58,358 nt of DNA from Halorubrum distributum JCM 10118 (GCF_000337335.1 NZ_AOJN01000039.1:85767-144124), one strand, 5' to 3'. Positions 33,870 to 43,744 are shown, counted from the stretch's first letter. Program-made: numbers and translations. The notes: generated from the letters alone by a model not told the origin.

Positions 33870-34626
33870 GGCGACGGTTCGCGAGGGGGTCCTCCGGCTC
33901 AGACGGCCGGGGACGCGCTGGCTCTCGACCGGCTGGGACGGGGGGCGGTCGCGGGCGGCGACCGCGTACAACGTGACCGTCCCGGAGGGGTTCGACCGGA
34001 CCGACCTCGCGGCCTACCGCGACGAGCGGCTGGCGCGGGCGGAGTTCGGTGCCGAGGGTAACGTCGGCGGCGACCGCGACGCCGCCCCGACGCTGTTTAC
34101 GGGCGTCTCGATGGACCACGCCCGAGGCGCGCGGCTCGGTCCCGTCGTCGCGTACGCGACGGTCGGGCTCTCGAACCCCGCGATGCTGCCGGTGGAGCCC
34201 GAGGCCGCGTCGACCGCGGGGACGGCGGGCCCGACCGAGTCGCGCGAGGCGACGGGGCGCACCGAGGGGCGCCCAGACCCCGGAACGGTCAACCTGATCG
34301 TCGGGACGACGCGGCGGCTGGCGCCCGGCGCCGCGGCGAACCTCGTCGCGGTCGCGGCCGAGGCGAAGGCGGCGACGCTGCTCGCGGCGGCGGGCGTCCC
34401 GGGAACGACGAGCGACGCCGTCGTCGTCGGCGACGACCCGGCGGGCGAGCCCGCGGAGTTCTCGGGCAGCGCCACGGCGGTCGGCGGAGCGGCCCGCGCC
34501 TGCGTCCGGGACGCGGTCCGCGCGGGCCTGCGGTCGCGGTACCCGGACGGCGACGTGCCCGGCCCGGCGGCCGACGCCGAACACGGCGTCGTCACCGACG
34601 AGCGGGCGGAGGTTTTCGACCCATGA
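33862..34626 (+). CDS. cbiZ: adenosylcobinamide amidohydrolase
   Basis: A 254-residue CbiZ. It cleaves the aminopropanol side chain from adenosylcobinamide to give adenosylcobyrate, so salvaged corrinoids re-enter the pathway before CbiB. RWLSTGWDGG, TAYNVTVPEGF, a central VGLSNPAML, TVNLIVGTTRRL and EAKAATLLAA with SGSATAVGGAARAC near the end match the family. ATG 33862 overlaps the cobD end by 8 bases. Ala/Gly-rich residues 113-132 are a family-variable loop. Confidence 0.88.
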   Translation: MFEATVREGVLRLRRPGTRWLSTGWDGGRSRAATAYNVTVPEGFDRTDLAAYRDERLARAEFGAEGNVGGDRDAAPTLFTGVSMDHARGARLGPVVAYATVGLSNPAMLPVEPEAASTAGTAGPTESREATGRTEGRPDPGTVNLIVGTTRRLAPGAAANLVAVAAEAKAATLLAAAGVPGTTSDAVVVGDDPAGEPAEFSGSATAVGGAARACVRDAVRAGLRSRYPDGDVPGPAADAEHGVVTDERAEVFDP

Positions 34627-35384
34627 CAACGAACCACGACGACACGGACGCGGAAGCGGAGGCATCGACCGACGGCGAGACCGAGCGGACCGACGGCGAC
34701 GGGACGCCGACGAACGACGACCGCGCCGCCCGCACCCCGGGCGGCGGCGCGGCCCCCGAGCCGCAGCCGATCGAGCCCGCCGCGCCCGCGGAGTTCGGGC
34801 TCGTTCAGGCGTGGTGGGGGGACGGCAAGGGGAAGACCACGGCGGCGATGGGGATGGGGTTCCGCGCGGCGGGCCACGGCCACCGCGTCCACATGCTACA
34901 GTTCATGAAGGGCGGCGCGGACAGCGTTGAGGGCGTCCGCGGCGAGTACAACGCGATCGCGGCCGTGCCGGGGTTCTCCTACGAGAACGCCGGCCACTAC
35001 GGCTGGCACGGCCTACTCGACGGCTCGGCCGACGACGAGCACGAGGCGAAGGCCGCGGCCGCCTTCGAGCGCGCGGAGGCACTCGTCGCGGGCGCGGCCG
35101 ACGCGGATCTGGCCGAGCCGCTCCCGCTCGACGGCGACCCCGAGGAGGGCGTCCACATGCTGATACTCGACGAGCTGCTGTACGCGGCCGATCGCGGGCT
35201 CGTCGACTCGGACGAGATCGTCGCGCTCGCCGAGTCGAAACCCGAGGGGCTCGAACTCGTCCTCACCGGGAGCCACGCCGAGCCCGACTACCTCGACGGC
35301 GTCGCCGACCTGATCACGAACGTCCGGAAGGTCGCGCACCCGTTCGACGACGGCCAGCGCGCCCGCCGGGGAACGGAGTACTGA
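34623..35384 (+). CDS. cobA: cob(I)yrinic acid a,c-diamide adenosyltransferase
   Basis: A 253-residue CobA/BtuR-type corrinoid adenosyltransferase that moves the 5'-deoxyadenosyl group from ATP to cob(I)inamide/cobyrinate. After an acidic leader of about 55 residues comes the P-loop [19 protein letters not shown], then HMLQFMKGG, an aspartate-rich [11 protein letters not shown] and [12 protein letters not shown]. The acidic leader is longer than in bacterial BtuR and may be a halophilic extension. The ATG overlaps the cbiZ stop codon by four bases. Confidence 0.93.
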   Translation: MTTNHDDTDAEAEASTDGETERTDGDGTPTNDDRAARTPGGGAAPEPQPIEPAAPAEFGLVQAWWGDGKGKTTAAMGMGFRAAGHGHRVHMLQFMKGGADSVEGVRGEYNAIAAVPGFSYENAGHYGWHGLLDGSADDEHEAKAAAAFERAEALVAGAADADLAEPLPLDGDPEEGVHMLILDELLYAADRGLVDSDEIVALAESKPEGLELVLTGSHAEPDYLDGVADLITNVRKVAHPFDDGQRARRGTEY

Positions 35385-35403
35385 GGATGGGGGCCGGGTT
35401 CGC

Positions 35404-36993
35404 GTGAGCGACGCCGACGCGACTGTCGGGACGGACGCCGACGCCGCGGCCGACGCCGACACCGTCCTGATCGCGGGCACCGCGAGCCACGTCGGCAAGA
35501 GCACGCTGGCGGCCGGCCTCTGCCGGCTGCTCGCGCGTCGAGGGGCCTCGGTCGCCCCGTACAAGGCGCAGAACATGAGCAACAACGCGCGGGTGGCGCT
35601 GACGCCCGACGGCGAGTGGGGCGAAATCGGCGTCTCACAGCACGTCCAAGCGCGGGCGGCCGAGGTCCCGGCGACGACAGACATGAACCCCGTCCTGCTC
35701 AAGCCCCGCGGCGGCGGTGAGAGCCAGGTGATCGTCGACGGCGAGGCGGTCGCGAACGCCCCCGCGTCGGCGTACTACGACGACCACTGGGACGACGCCC
35801 GCGCGGCCGCGGTCGCGGCCCACGAGCGCCTCGCGGCCGAGCATGACGTGATCGTCGCGGAGGGGGCGGGGAGCGTCGCCGAGATCAACCTCCGCGACCG
35901 CGACCTCGCGAACGTCGAGTGCGCCCGGTTCGCGGACGCTAAGATTCTGATCGCGGTCGACATCGAGCGCGGCGGCGCGTTCGCGAGCCTCTACGGGACC
36001 CTCGAACTGCTCCCCGATGACCTCCGCGAGCGCGTCTGCGGCGCCGTGATAACGAAGTTCCGCGGCGACCCGACCCTCTTAGAGCCCGGTATCGCCGAGA
36101 TCGAGGAGCGAACGGGCGTGCCGATCGTCGGCGTCGTCCCGCACGACGACCCGGGGCTCCCGGCGGAGGACAGCCTCTCGCTGCCGGACGCAGAGAGGGC
36201 CGACGACGGGATCGACCCCGGCGTGCTCGGCGACGACGACGGCGTCCCCGAGGACGCGAGCGTCCGGATCGGGGTCCCGCGGCTCCCGCGGATCTCCAAC
36301 TTCACCGACTTGGAGCCGCTGGCGCGCGAGCCGGGCGTCCGGGTGGGCTACCTGCCGCTCGGCGCCGCGCTCGACGAGGTCGACGCGGTCGTCCTCCCGG
36401 GCTCGAAGAACACCGTCGACGACCTGCTCGCGCTCCGCGAGGCGGGATTCGACGCGGCGCTGCGCGCGTTCGACGGCCCCGTGGTCGGCGTCTGCGGCGG
36501 GTACCAGCTCCTCGGGGATCGGCTCGTCGACGCCGACGTCGAGGGCGTCGGCGACCGCGAGACCGTTCCGGGAGTCGGGCTCCTCCCCGTCGAGACCGAG
36601 TTCTCGACCGACAAGCGCGTCGAGCGCGTGACGTGCGCCGTCGACGGCGTCGGTCCGATCGCGGGCGCCGAGGGGCGCGCGACCGGGTACGAGATCCGCG
36701 CGGGGCGGACGCGGCCCCTCGACGGGGTTGAGGAGGCGGAAGCGGCCTCGGTCGCGATCGAGCCTCTCGGCACCGAGAGCGTCGCCACCGACCAGGTCCT
36801 CGGGACCTACCTCCACGGGCTCTTCGAGACGGCGGCGGTGCGAGACGCCTTCGTCGAGAGCGTCTTCGCGAGCGCGGGGCGGACGCGGCCGGACGCATGG
36901 AGGGCCGATCGCTCCCCGTACGAGCAGGCGGCCGACCTCGTCGCGGACCACGTGGACCTGGCCGCGGCCGGGCTCGGCGGCCTCGGCGGGTGA
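35404..36993 (+). CDS. cbiP: cobyric acid synthase
   Basis: A 529-residue CbiP/CobQ that adds the four remaining side-chain amides (b, d, e and g). The ATP site is [19 protein letters not shown] at about 20-38, followed by [31 protein letters not shown] and [13 protein letters not shown]. The glutaminase domain carries the nucleophile Cys in [11 protein letters not shown] and His in [12 protein letters not shown] 35404 lies 19 bases after the cobA stop. It ends the nine-gene cobalamin run. Confidence 0.94.
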   Translation: MSDADATVGTDADAAADADTVLIAGTASHVGKSTLAAGLCRLLARRGASVAPYKAQNMSNNARVALTPDGEWGEIGVSQHVQARAAEVPATTDMNPVLLKPRGGGESQVIVDGEAVANAPASAYYDDHWDDARAAAVAAHERLAAEHDVIVAEGAGSVAEINLRDRDLANVECARFADAKILIAVDIERGGAFASLYGTLELLPDDLRERVCGAVITKFRGDPTLLEPGIAEIEERTGVPIVGVVPHDDPGLPAEDSLSLPDAERADDGIDPGVLGDDDGVPEDASVRIGVPRLPRISNFTDLEPLAREPGVRVGYLPLGAALDEVDAVVLPGSKNTVDDLLALREAGFDAALRAFDGPVVGVCGGYQLLGDRLVDADVEGVGDRETVPGVGLLPVETEFSTDKRVERVTCAVDGVGPIAGAEGRATGYEIRAGRTRPLDGVEEAEAASVAIEPLGTESVATDQVLGTYLHGLFETAAVRDAFVESVFASAGRTRPDAWRADRSPYEQAADLVADHVDLAAAGLGGLGG

Positions 36994-37030
36994 GCAGAGT
37001 GGGGCGTCGAGCGGATCCGGAGGCGGAAGG

Positions 37031-37036
37031 TATATT
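37031..37036 (+). promoter_or_regulatory. TATA box of the thioredoxin gene
   Basis: TATATT is centred 27 bases before ATG 37061, predicting a leaderless mRNA separate from the cobalamin operon. Confidence 0.55.
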
Positions 37037-37060
37037 GTCCCAAGTACCCAATACTGGAGT

Positions 37061-37549
37061 ATGAGCGACGCAGCCGACGCGAACGATTCGGCGGGGGACG
37101 ACGCGAAGACGGAGCGCGAGCGCATCCGCGAACGGAAGCGGCGGGAGCTCGAAGCGCGTCTCGACGATGGCGACGCGCTCGACGGCGGCGCCGGAACCGA
37201 GACGGGCGACGGCGGCGGATCGGCGACTCCGAACGAGCCGATCCACGTGAACGGAACGGAGGAGCTTCAGCGCGCGGTCGACGACCACGACGTCGTCCTC
37301 GTGGACTGTTACGCCGACTGGTGCGGCCCGTGTCAGATGATGGAGCCGACGGTCGAGGCGCTCGCGGCGGAGACCGACGCCGCGGTCGCCAAGGTCGACG
37401 TGGACGCCAATCAGGCGGTCGCCCAGCAGCTGGGGGCGCGCAGCATCCCGACGCTCGTCCTGTACGCGGACGGCGAGGCGGTCGACCGGTTCGTCGGCGC
37501 GCAGGACCGCGCGACGCTCGAAGCCGCGATCGACGAGCACGCCGCCTGA
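37061..37549 (+). CDS. thioredoxin with charged N-terminal extension
   Basis: A 162-residue protein. Residues 1-60 are a charged coiled-coil-like extension (RERIRERKRRELEARLDDGD). The rest is a thioredoxin fold with active site DWCGPCQMMEP and cis-Pro in SIPTLVLYADG. It should reduce cytosolic disulfides. The extension is common in haloarchaeal thioredoxins, but its purpose is unknown. Start fixed by the TATA box 27 bases upstream. Confidence 0.9.
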   Translation: MSDAADANDSAGDDAKTERERIRERKRRELEARLDDGDALDGGAGTETGDGGGSATPNEPIHVNGTEELQRAVDDHDVVLVDCYADWCGPCQMMEPTVEALAAETDAAVAKVDVDANQAVAQQLGARSIPTLVLYADGEAVDRFVGAQDRATLEAAIDEHAA

Positions 37550-37564
37550 GCCGGGACGGAGCGG

Positions 37565-38260
37565 TCAGTTCTCCGCGAGCGTCTCTTCGAGGAGCTTCCG
37601 CTGTGCCGTCGCGAGGTGCTCGGCGAACGTCGAGGGCGCGATATCGAGCGCGTCGGCGACCGCGCTCGCGTTGGCGTCGCGCGGGCGCTCGAAGTAGCCC
37701 ATGCGATAGGCGGTCCGCAACACCTCACACTGGCGGTCGGTGAGCCGGCCGCGGTCGACGAGCGTCCGATCGGACACCTCGTCGCCGCGCGACGCGCCGT
37801 GGACGAGGTAGCGGACCTCGACGCGGTCCGCGGTCCCGTCGAGCGCCGAGACGATGTCGCGCAGGCGTTCGAGGTCGGGAAGGTGGAGCGTTAAGAGGAG
37901 GACGCCGTCCTCGGCCCGCGCGTCCGCGATCGGGCAGTCCAGCTCCTCGATGATCCGGCAGGCGCACTCCCCGTCCCGCGGGCGGTCGTACCGGTACACC
38001 CGCTCGTCGCCGAGGTCGACGACCGACGCGGGCGAGGGAACGCCCTCCGCGGCGTCGACGGCGTCCGGATCGCGGGCGCGAAACTCCTCGGTGTGCGTGT
38101 CGCCCGCGTGCGTCCAGTTGACGCCCGTGATCGGGCCGTCGTGGGCGGTCGACGCGGCGACGACCGGACAGTTCCCCGTCCCGTGGATCGCGACGCCCGC
38201 ACGGACGCCGTTCGGCGCGGCCTCCACGCCGTCGTCAGCCGACTCCCCTCCGGATTCCAT
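37565..38260 (-). CDS. bacterio-opsin activator-type HTH regulator
   Basis: A 231-residue protein. The C-terminal HTH_10 domain (about 170-228) reads RGRLTDRQCEVLRTAYRMGY, then ANASAVADALDIAPSTFAEH and a final LATAQRKLLEETL, typical of the haloarchaeal Bat-type regulators. The first ~165 residues form an alpha/beta sensor region with Cys residues (NCPVV, CACRIIEELDCP). ATG 38260 (MESGGES) is placed 27 bases after a TATA-like TTTGTA. Target genes are unknown; it is convergent with thioredoxin. Confidence 0.85.
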   Translation of the reverse strand: MESGGESADDGVEAAPNGVRAGVAIHGTGNCPVVAASTAHDGPITGVNWTHAGDTHTEEFRARDPDAVDAAEGVPSPASVVDLGDERVYRYDRPRDGECACRIIEELDCPIADARAEDGVLLLTLHLPDLERLRDIVSALDGTADRVEVRYLVHGASRGDEVSDRTLVDRGRLTDRQCEVLRTAYRMGYFERPRDANASAVADALDIAPSTFAEHLATAQRKLLEETLAEN

Positions 38261-38389
38261 CGATTCGGGCTTAGAGCGACGGGTACAAAGGCCTGATCCC
38301 AGACAGACGGGGCGCTGTGTCGGGGTGCCCGAGAACACCCGCAGTACTGAGGGTCGGTCGGTATCGGTGGGCGCCCCGGACCCACGGCC

Positions 38390-39391
38390 GTGAAACGAGC
38401 GATCCACGCCCTCGGGGCGACCGCCCTGGCCGGCGCTGGGGGCGCGATGAGCGTCGCGGCGACGGCCGGTCTGATCGCCGACGGCGGAGCGGGAACCGGG
38501 ACGGAAGACGGCGTCGCGCTGCTGGTCTTCGCCCTCGCCGCCGCGCTCGCGGCGACGAGCCTCGGATACACCGTCGCGAGGGAGACTCGATACGCGCTGC
38601 GGACGGACGGCTTCCGCGTCACGCGAACCGACATCGGCAACGCGACCGCCGTGGCCGCGGCGGCCCCGGTCACCTACGCGCTCTCCGTCGAGGTGGGCGT
38701 CGGGCCGATCGTGGCGTCGGCGCTCGTCGGACTCTGCGCGGTCCTCCTCTCGGAGACGTACGGCGCCCCTGCGTACTGCGGCTCGTTCGTCGGGATGGTC
38801 ACCCCGGCGGCCGGCGCCGACGTCGGAGCGGTCGTCGCCGCGGGCCTCGCGGCCGCCGTCGCGTTCGTGGCCGCCAAGCGCGCGTTCAACGGGTTCGGCG
38901 GCAAGCTCGGGACGACGGCGTTCGTCGGCTGCCTGCCGGTGGCGGCGTTCGGCGGGCTGGCCCCCGGGACGGGGACGATCCCGGAGCCGCGCGTCGCGGC
39001 GGGACTCGTCGTCGCGGCGCCCCTCGCCGCCGTCGCCACGTTCCTCGTGAGCGTCCGGCTCGACCACGGTCCGGTCGTCGGCTCCGCGGTCATCGGGCTC
39101 GTCGCCGGCGTCGTCTGTCCGCCGCTGTTCGCCGCGGGCGACGCGGTCGCGGCGGTCGCATTCTGCGCGTCGTTCGCCGGGATGGCGACGCCGGAGCGGA
39201 TCCCGGGGCCCGGGCCGATGCTGCTGGCCGGCGGAGTCGCCGGCGTGGCGTTCGTCGGCGCGGCGCCGTACTTCGTCGGCTTCGGCGGGAAGCTCGGCAC
39301 CATCGCGTTCACCGCCTGCCTCGTGACCTCTGGAGTCCTGTCGCTCGGCAGCCGCGTGGCGCCGGTCGGCGGCGACACCGTGACGGGGTGA
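38390..39391 (+). CDS. polytopic membrane protein with internal duplication (unknown)
   Basis: A 333-residue Ala/Gly/Val-rich integral membrane protein. Two halves are similar: one ends in FNGFGGKLGTTAFVGCLPV (about 165-183), the other in FVGFGGKLGTIAFTACLVTS (about 298-317), each preceded by a CGSFVGMVTP or CASFAGMATP segment. That suggests an inverted or tandem-repeat transporter fold, but I do not recognise the family. GTG 38390 is 27 bases after a weak TATA-like GGTATC. It is followed by an FdhA-type gene 99 bases downstream. Confidence 0.72.
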   Translation: MKRAIHALGATALAGAGGAMSVAATAGLIADGGAGTGTEDGVALLVFALAAALAATSLGYTVARETRYALRTDGFRVTRTDIGNATAVAAAAPVTYALSVEVGVGPIVASALVGLCAVLLSETYGAPAYCGSFVGMVTPAAGADVGAVVAAGLAAAVAFVAAKRAFNGFGGKLGTTAFVGCLPVAAFGGLAPGTGTIPEPRVAAGLVVAAPLAAVATFLVSVRLDHGPVVGSAVIGLVAGVVCPPLFAAGDAVAAVAFCASFAGMATPERIPGPGPMLLAGGVAGVAFVGAAPYFVGFGGKLGTIAFTACLVTSGVLSLGSRVAPVGGDTVTG

Positions 39392-39490
39392 CCGTCGCCG
39401 GGCGGGCCGCCACGGCGAGCGCGCGGCGGCTTAAAACACCACGCAACTCCGGTGGCACCGGGAGGGTCGTGGAGCCCCTATCGACGGTCG

Positions 39491-41593
39491 ATGACCGACC
39501 CGACCGAGACCGACGAGCGGCGCTTCGAGTCGAATCCCACCGTCTGCCCGTTCTGCGGCGTCGGCTGTTCGATCGAGTACGCCGGGCGGGGAAGCGCGAC
39601 CGGCGTCGAGGGGCCGGTGAACGAGCGCGGCGAGATCTGCCCGAAAGGGGCGGCCGCGTTCGACGTGGTCGACAGCGACGACCGCCTCACGGAGCCGCTG
39701 GTCCGACACAACGGGAACTTCGTCACGGCGCCGTGGGAGGAGGCGCTCGACCGCGTCGTCGACGGGATCGGCCGCGTCGTCGACGAGCACGGCCCGGACG
39801 CGGTCCAGTTCTTCGCCTCCTCGAACTGCACGAACGAGGAGAACTACGTGCTCCAGAAGCTCGCGCGCGTCCTCGGCACGAACAACGTCGACAACTGCGC
39901 GCGGCTCTGTCACGCCTCGACGGTCGCGGCGATGAGCGAGCGGCTCGGGGCGGGCGCGATGACGAACACCCTCGACGACCTGAGCGAGGCGGACTGCATC
40001 TTCGTCAACGGCGCCAACCCGGCCGAACAACACCCCGTGGCGTTCCGGTCGTACGTCCTCCCGGCGATCCGCGACGGCGCGACGCTGGTCCACGTCGATC
40101 CGCGCGCGAACGACACGACCGAGGCGGCCGACGTCCACCTCCCGCTGCGGCCGGGCACCGACATCGAGGTGGCGAACGCGATCGCCGCGGTCCTCGTCGA
40201 GGAGGACCTCGTCGACGAGGAGTTCCTCGCGGAGCGGGCGACCGGGTTCGACCGGCTGCGCGAGCACCTCGCCGAGGTGGGCGTCGCCGCGAGCGCCGAG
40301 GCGGCCGGGGTCGACCCGGAGACGGTCCGCGAGGCCGCGCGGGCGTACGGCGGGGCCGACCGCGCCGCGATCGTGACGGGGATGGGGACGAGCCAGCACC
40401 GCTGCGGCACCGACAACGTCCACGCCCTGCTCAACCTCGCGCTGCTGACCGGCAACGTCGGTCGCCCCGGGACCGGGGTGAACCCGCTGCGGGGCCAGAA
40501 CAACGTCCAGGGCGCGAGCGACGTGGGCGGGCTCCCGAGCGTGCTCCCCGGCTATGAGCCCGTGACCGACCCGGACGCCCGCGAGCGCGTCGCCGCGGAG
40601 TGGGGCGTCGAGCCGCCGAGCGAACCCGGCCTCACCGAGGTGGAGGCGACCCACCGCTTCGGCGACGACGTGCGCGCCGCTGTCGTCTTCGGCGAGAATC
40701 CCGCGGTCACCGAGCCGAACGCGACCGCGGTCGCGTCGGCGTTCGACGACCTCGACTTCTGCGTCGTCATCGACCTGTTCGAGACGCGGACGGCGGCGCA
40801 CGCCGACGTGGTCCTCCCCGGGAGCGCGTGGGCCGAGAAGGCCGGCACCGTGACGAACACCGACCGGCGCGTGATGCGGATGCGGCCGAACGCCGACCTG
40901 CCGGGGAACGCCCGGCGCGACTTCGCGATCCTCGCCGACCTCGGCCGGCGGCTCACGGACCGCCCGGAGGCGTTCGACTACGACGGCCCGGAGGCGGCGT
41001 TCGACGAGCTGACGCGCCTCGCCCCGATATACGAAGGGATGAGCTACGATGGCATCGGTGACGGCTACCAGCGGTGGCCCTTCTCGGCCGACGAGGGCGT
41101 CGGAACGGACGTGTTACACGCAGAGGAGTTCCTCACCGGCGAGCGCACCGCGCCGCTCGCGGTCGTCGACCCGGTCCCGCCCGCGGACGACCTCGCCGCC
41201 GGCGAGGTGACCCTCACGACCGGGCGCGTGCTCCAGCAGTTCAACAGCGGGGCGCTCAGCCGGCGCTCTGACCGCCTGATGGCGATGCGCGGCGAGGACG
41301 CGCTCCAGATCCACCCGGACGACGCGGCCGACCGCGGGATCGAGGACGGCGACCGGGTGACCGTCTCGAACGACCGGGGGTCCGTCGAGGTCACGGCCGA
41401 CGTCACCCCGGCGGTCCGCGAGGGCGTGACGTTCTGTACGTTCCACTACGCGGAACCGCTCGCGAACGCCCTGACGGGCGACGCGCTCGATCCCGAGGCC
41501 GGAATCCCGGAGTTCAAGCACTCGGCAGTCACCGTCGAACCGGCCGCCGCCGGCGAGGCGGGCGACAGAGGCGAGGCGGCCGGCGACGACTGA
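39491..41593 (+). CDS. fdhA: formate dehydrogenase alpha subunit-type molybdopterin oxidoreductase
   Basis: A 700-residue DMSO-reductase-superfamily protein. A [4Fe-4S] site CPFCGVGCSI ... GEICPKG sits near the N-terminus (about 18-55). The Mo-ligand region CARLCHASTVAAM has Cys where selenoproteins have Sec. TGMGTSQHRCGTDNV and GVNPLRGQNNVQGA are FdhA signatures, and the C-terminal guanylate-binding domain has LTTGRVLQQFNSG. ATG 39491 is chosen because the predicted transcription start lies after GTG 39452. No beta or gamma subunit gene is adjacent, so the electron acceptor is unclear. Confidence 0.88.
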   Translation: MTDPTETDERRFESNPTVCPFCGVGCSIEYAGRGSATGVEGPVNERGEICPKGAAAFDVVDSDDRLTEPLVRHNGNFVTAPWEEALDRVVDGIGRVVDEHGPDAVQFFASSNCTNEENYVLQKLARVLGTNNVDNCARLCHASTVAAMSERLGAGAMTNTLDDLSEADCIFVNGANPAEQHPVAFRSYVLPAIRDGATLVHVDPRANDTTEAADVHLPLRPGTDIEVANAIAAVLVEEDLVDEEFLAERATGFDRLREHLAEVGVAASAEAAGVDPETVREAARAYGGADRAAIVTGMGTSQHRCGTDNVHALLNLALLTGNVGRPGTGVNPLRGQNNVQGASDVGGLPSVLPGYEPVTDPDARERVAAEWGVEPPSEPGLTEVEATHRFGDDVRAAVVFGENPAVTEPNATAVASAFDDLDFCVVIDLFETRTAAHADVVLPGSAWAEKAGTVTNTDRRVMRMRPNADLPGNARRDFAILADLGRRLTDRPEAFDYDGPEAAFDELTRLAPIYEGMSYDGIGDGYQRWPFSADEGVGTDVLHAEEFLTGERTAPLAVVDPVPPADDLAAGEVTLTTGRVLQQFNSGALSRRSDRLMAMRGEDALQIHPDDAADRGIEDGDRVTVSNDRGSVEVTADVTPAVREGVTFCTFHYAEPLANALTGDALDPEAGIPEFKHSAVTVEPAAAGEAGDRGEAAGDD

Positions 41594-41680
41594 CCGGTCG
41601 TCGACGCCCCGAGATCTGTTTTCCGTCCGGGAGCGACACCGCACGAGGCCGCTATCACTCGTGAGACGCGGGAGTTGCCG

Positions 41681-41689
41681 TTTATATAA
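41681..41689 (+). promoter_or_regulatory. TATA box of hemAT
   Basis: TTTATATAA is centred 26 bases before ATG 41711, predicting a leaderless transcript. Confidence 0.65.
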
Positions 41690-41710
41690 CCCAAGCGGAG
41701 AGCCTCCCGT

Positions 41711-43465
41711 ATGGCTACATCTGGAGAGTACGGCCGAGGCGACTTCGGCCAAGGTGGCTTGAACGACGGGCTCGACGTCGCCGAGCTGGTCGACGAGATC
41801 GGGCTCGACGCAGACGAGATCGCGTGGCGGAAGGAGTTCGTCGGCTTCGACGAGGAGGACGAGCGGCGGCTGAGCCGGTACGAGGACGCGTTCGCGGAGA
41901 ACGCGGACCGGATCGCCGAAGACTTCTACGAGAACCTCACCGGCCACCAGCAGACGGTCGACGTGATCGGCCGGTCGGAGAAGGGGCTCGAACAGCTCAA
42001 GCGGACGCAGTCGGCGTACCTCGTGACGCTCGCGGAGGGCGACTACGGAGAGGGGTACTTCGAGGACCGGGCGCGAATCGGCAAGATCCACGACATGCTG
42101 GAGATGCCGATGAAACACTACATCGGCCAGTACGGCGTGTACTACGACCTCATCCTCCCGCTCATCGGCGACCGCCTCGTCGACTCGCTCACGGACCGGC
42201 TGGCTCCCGACGCCGCCGATGCGACGGTCGACGACGCGACCGCGACGGCGATAGAGGAGGAGGTCGACGACGCGATCGAGGACCTGCTCTCCGTCCTCCG
42301 GATCGTCAACCTCGACATGCAGGTCGTCACGGACACCTACATCCACTCGTACAGCGAGAAGCTCTCGGAGGTCGTCGAGGAGAACGAGCGGCTGATGGCG
42401 GAGGTGGAAGACGAGGTCGAAGGGCCGATCGGCGACCTGCGCGAGTCGGCGGACGACGTCGCCGACAGCGCCGCCGAGGTCGGCGACGCGGCCGAGGACC
42501 AGTCGGACCGGGTCGCCGAGATCTCCTCCGAGGTGGCGAACCTCTCGGCGACGGTCGAGGAGGTGGCGTCGACCGCGGACGAGGTCGAACGCACGAGCAG
42601 CCGGGCGGAGACGCTCGCGGAGGACGGCCGGGACGCGGCCGACGACGCCGCGGCCGCCATGGACGACATCGGCGACGCCGTCGACGAGGTGGCGGAGGAC
42701 GTCGAGGCGCTGCAAGAGCGCGTCGAGGAGATAGACGAGTTCGTCGACGCGATCAACGGGATCGCCGACCAGACGAACCTGCTCGCGCTGAACGCCTCGA
42801 TCGAGGCGGCGCGGGCCGGCGAGGCCGGCGCCGGGTTCGGCGTCGTCGCCGACGAGATCAAGTCGCTCGCTGAGGAGTCGCAGCGACACGCGAGCGACAT
42901 CGAGTCGATGGTCGACGGGATCCGCACCGACACCGAGGAGACGGTCGAGAGCCTCTCGGAGACGACGGTGCGAGTCGACGAGGGGAGCGAGCGCGTCGGC
43001 GACGCGACGGAGAGCCTCACGGCCATCGCCGAGGCGGTGACGGAGACGGCGGACGGGATCGACGAGGTCTCGGACGTGACCGACGAGCAGGCCGCCGCCG
43101 CCGAGGAGATCGCCGCGACGATCGACGGGGTGGTCGAGCAGTCGAACCGGATCAGCGAGCGGATGCAGGAGCTGGCCGCCGAAAGCGAGCGCCAGTCGGC
43201 GGCGGTCGAGGAGGTCGAACGGACCGTGCGCCGCCTGTCCGCGGACACCGGCGGGGACGGCGGCCCCCGAGGAGTGTCTCGCACGGACGGCGGTCGGCGA
43301 CCGACGGAGACGAGCGGCGGGGGTCGAGCGGACGCGTCGGACGGCGGTCGGTCGATACCCCCCGGGCTCCCGGACGGGATGCCCCAGTTCGTGATCGATC
43401 GCCTCTCCGAGGCGGAGCTCCGCGCGATCGCGGCCGGAGAGCTGGAGATGGACGACCTGCGGTAA
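41711..43465 (+). CDS. hemAT: globin-coupled aerotaxis transducer HemAT
   Basis: A 584-residue soluble MCP-type receptor that senses O2 through an N-terminal protoglobin domain (about 35-190; candidate proximal His at 127 in RIGKIHDML). Residues about 230-500 form the coiled-coil signalling domain with the hairpin tip region EEIDEFVDAINGIADQTNLL and NASIEAARAGEAGAGFGVVA, which docks CheA/CheW. There are no membrane helices. A C-terminal Gly/Arg-rich linker and an acidic tail (LPDGMPQFVIDRLSEAELRA) follow. No che genes are nearby. Confidence 0.92.
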   Translation: MATSGEYGRGDFGQGGLNDGLDVAELVDEIGLDADEIAWRKEFVGFDEEDERRLSRYEDAFAENADRIAEDFYENLTGHQQTVDVIGRSEKGLEQLKRTQSAYLVTLAEGDYGEGYFEDRARIGKIHDMLEMPMKHYIGQYGVYYDLILPLIGDRLVDSLTDRLAPDAADATVDDATATAIEEEVDDAIEDLLSVLRIVNLDMQVVTDTYIHSYSEKLSEVVEENERLMAEVEDEVEGPIGDLRESADDVADSAAEVGDAAEDQSDRVAEISSEVANLSATVEEVASTADEVERTSSRAETLAEDGRDAADDAAAAMDDIGDAVDEVAEDVEALQERVEEIDEFVDAINGIADQTNLLALNASIEAARAGEAGAGFGVVADEIKSLAEESQRHASDIESMVDGIRTDTEETVESLSETTVRVDEGSERVGDATESLTAIAEAVTETADGIDEVSDVTDEQAAAAEEIAATIDGVVEQSNRISERMQELAAESERQSAAVEEVERTVRRLSADTGGDGGPRGVSRTDGGRRPTETSGGGRADASDGGRSIPPGLPDGMPQFVIDRLSEAELRAIAAGELEMDDLR

Positions 43466-43527
43466 ACCGGTCTCGGGGCGGCCGCTTCACCCGCGTCCCG
43501 AGGGTCGCGGCCGCAGCCCGACCGGCC

Positions 43528-43698
43528 TCAGGGCGCGAAGTAGGCGTCCGGGCCCCGGATCCCAGTGAGTTCGCGGAGGGGGCGGGTACCGCACCGATCG
43601 CAGGCGGTCGGCTCGTCGGGGTCGTCCGGTCGCGCGAACACCGTCTCGCAGGCGTCGCAGGCGACGTAGCGGAGCGCCAGCGACGGAGTCTGGGCCAT
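43528..43698 (-). CDS. small two-CxxC zinc-ribbon protein
   Basis: A 56-residue protein beginning MAQTPSLALRYVACDACETV and ending GIRGPDAYFAP. It has CDAC and CDRC pairs about 20 residues apart, the pattern of a single zinc ribbon. It would be too small for anything beyond a zinc-binding or adaptor domain. It follows the mazG-like gene by about 46 bases on the same strand, and no TATA box was noted. Function unknown. Confidence 0.65.
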   Translation of the reverse strand: MAQTPSLALRYVACDACETVFARPDDPDEPTACDRCGTRPLRELTGIRGPDAYFAP

Positions 43699-43744
43699 AG
43701 GCCCGATAGGCCCTCGGCGTACTTGAACCGACGCTTCGCGCGTC

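Noticed and set aside
37565..39067. Extended 500-residue version of the HTH regulator
   Set aside because: The upstream part lies antisense to the membrane protein gene and before a TATA-like box; ATG 38260 gives a normal family protein.
39491..41593. Selenocysteine in FdhA
   Set aside because: The Mo-ligand position is an ordinary Cys codon (CARLCHA), and no in-frame TGA interrupts the gene.
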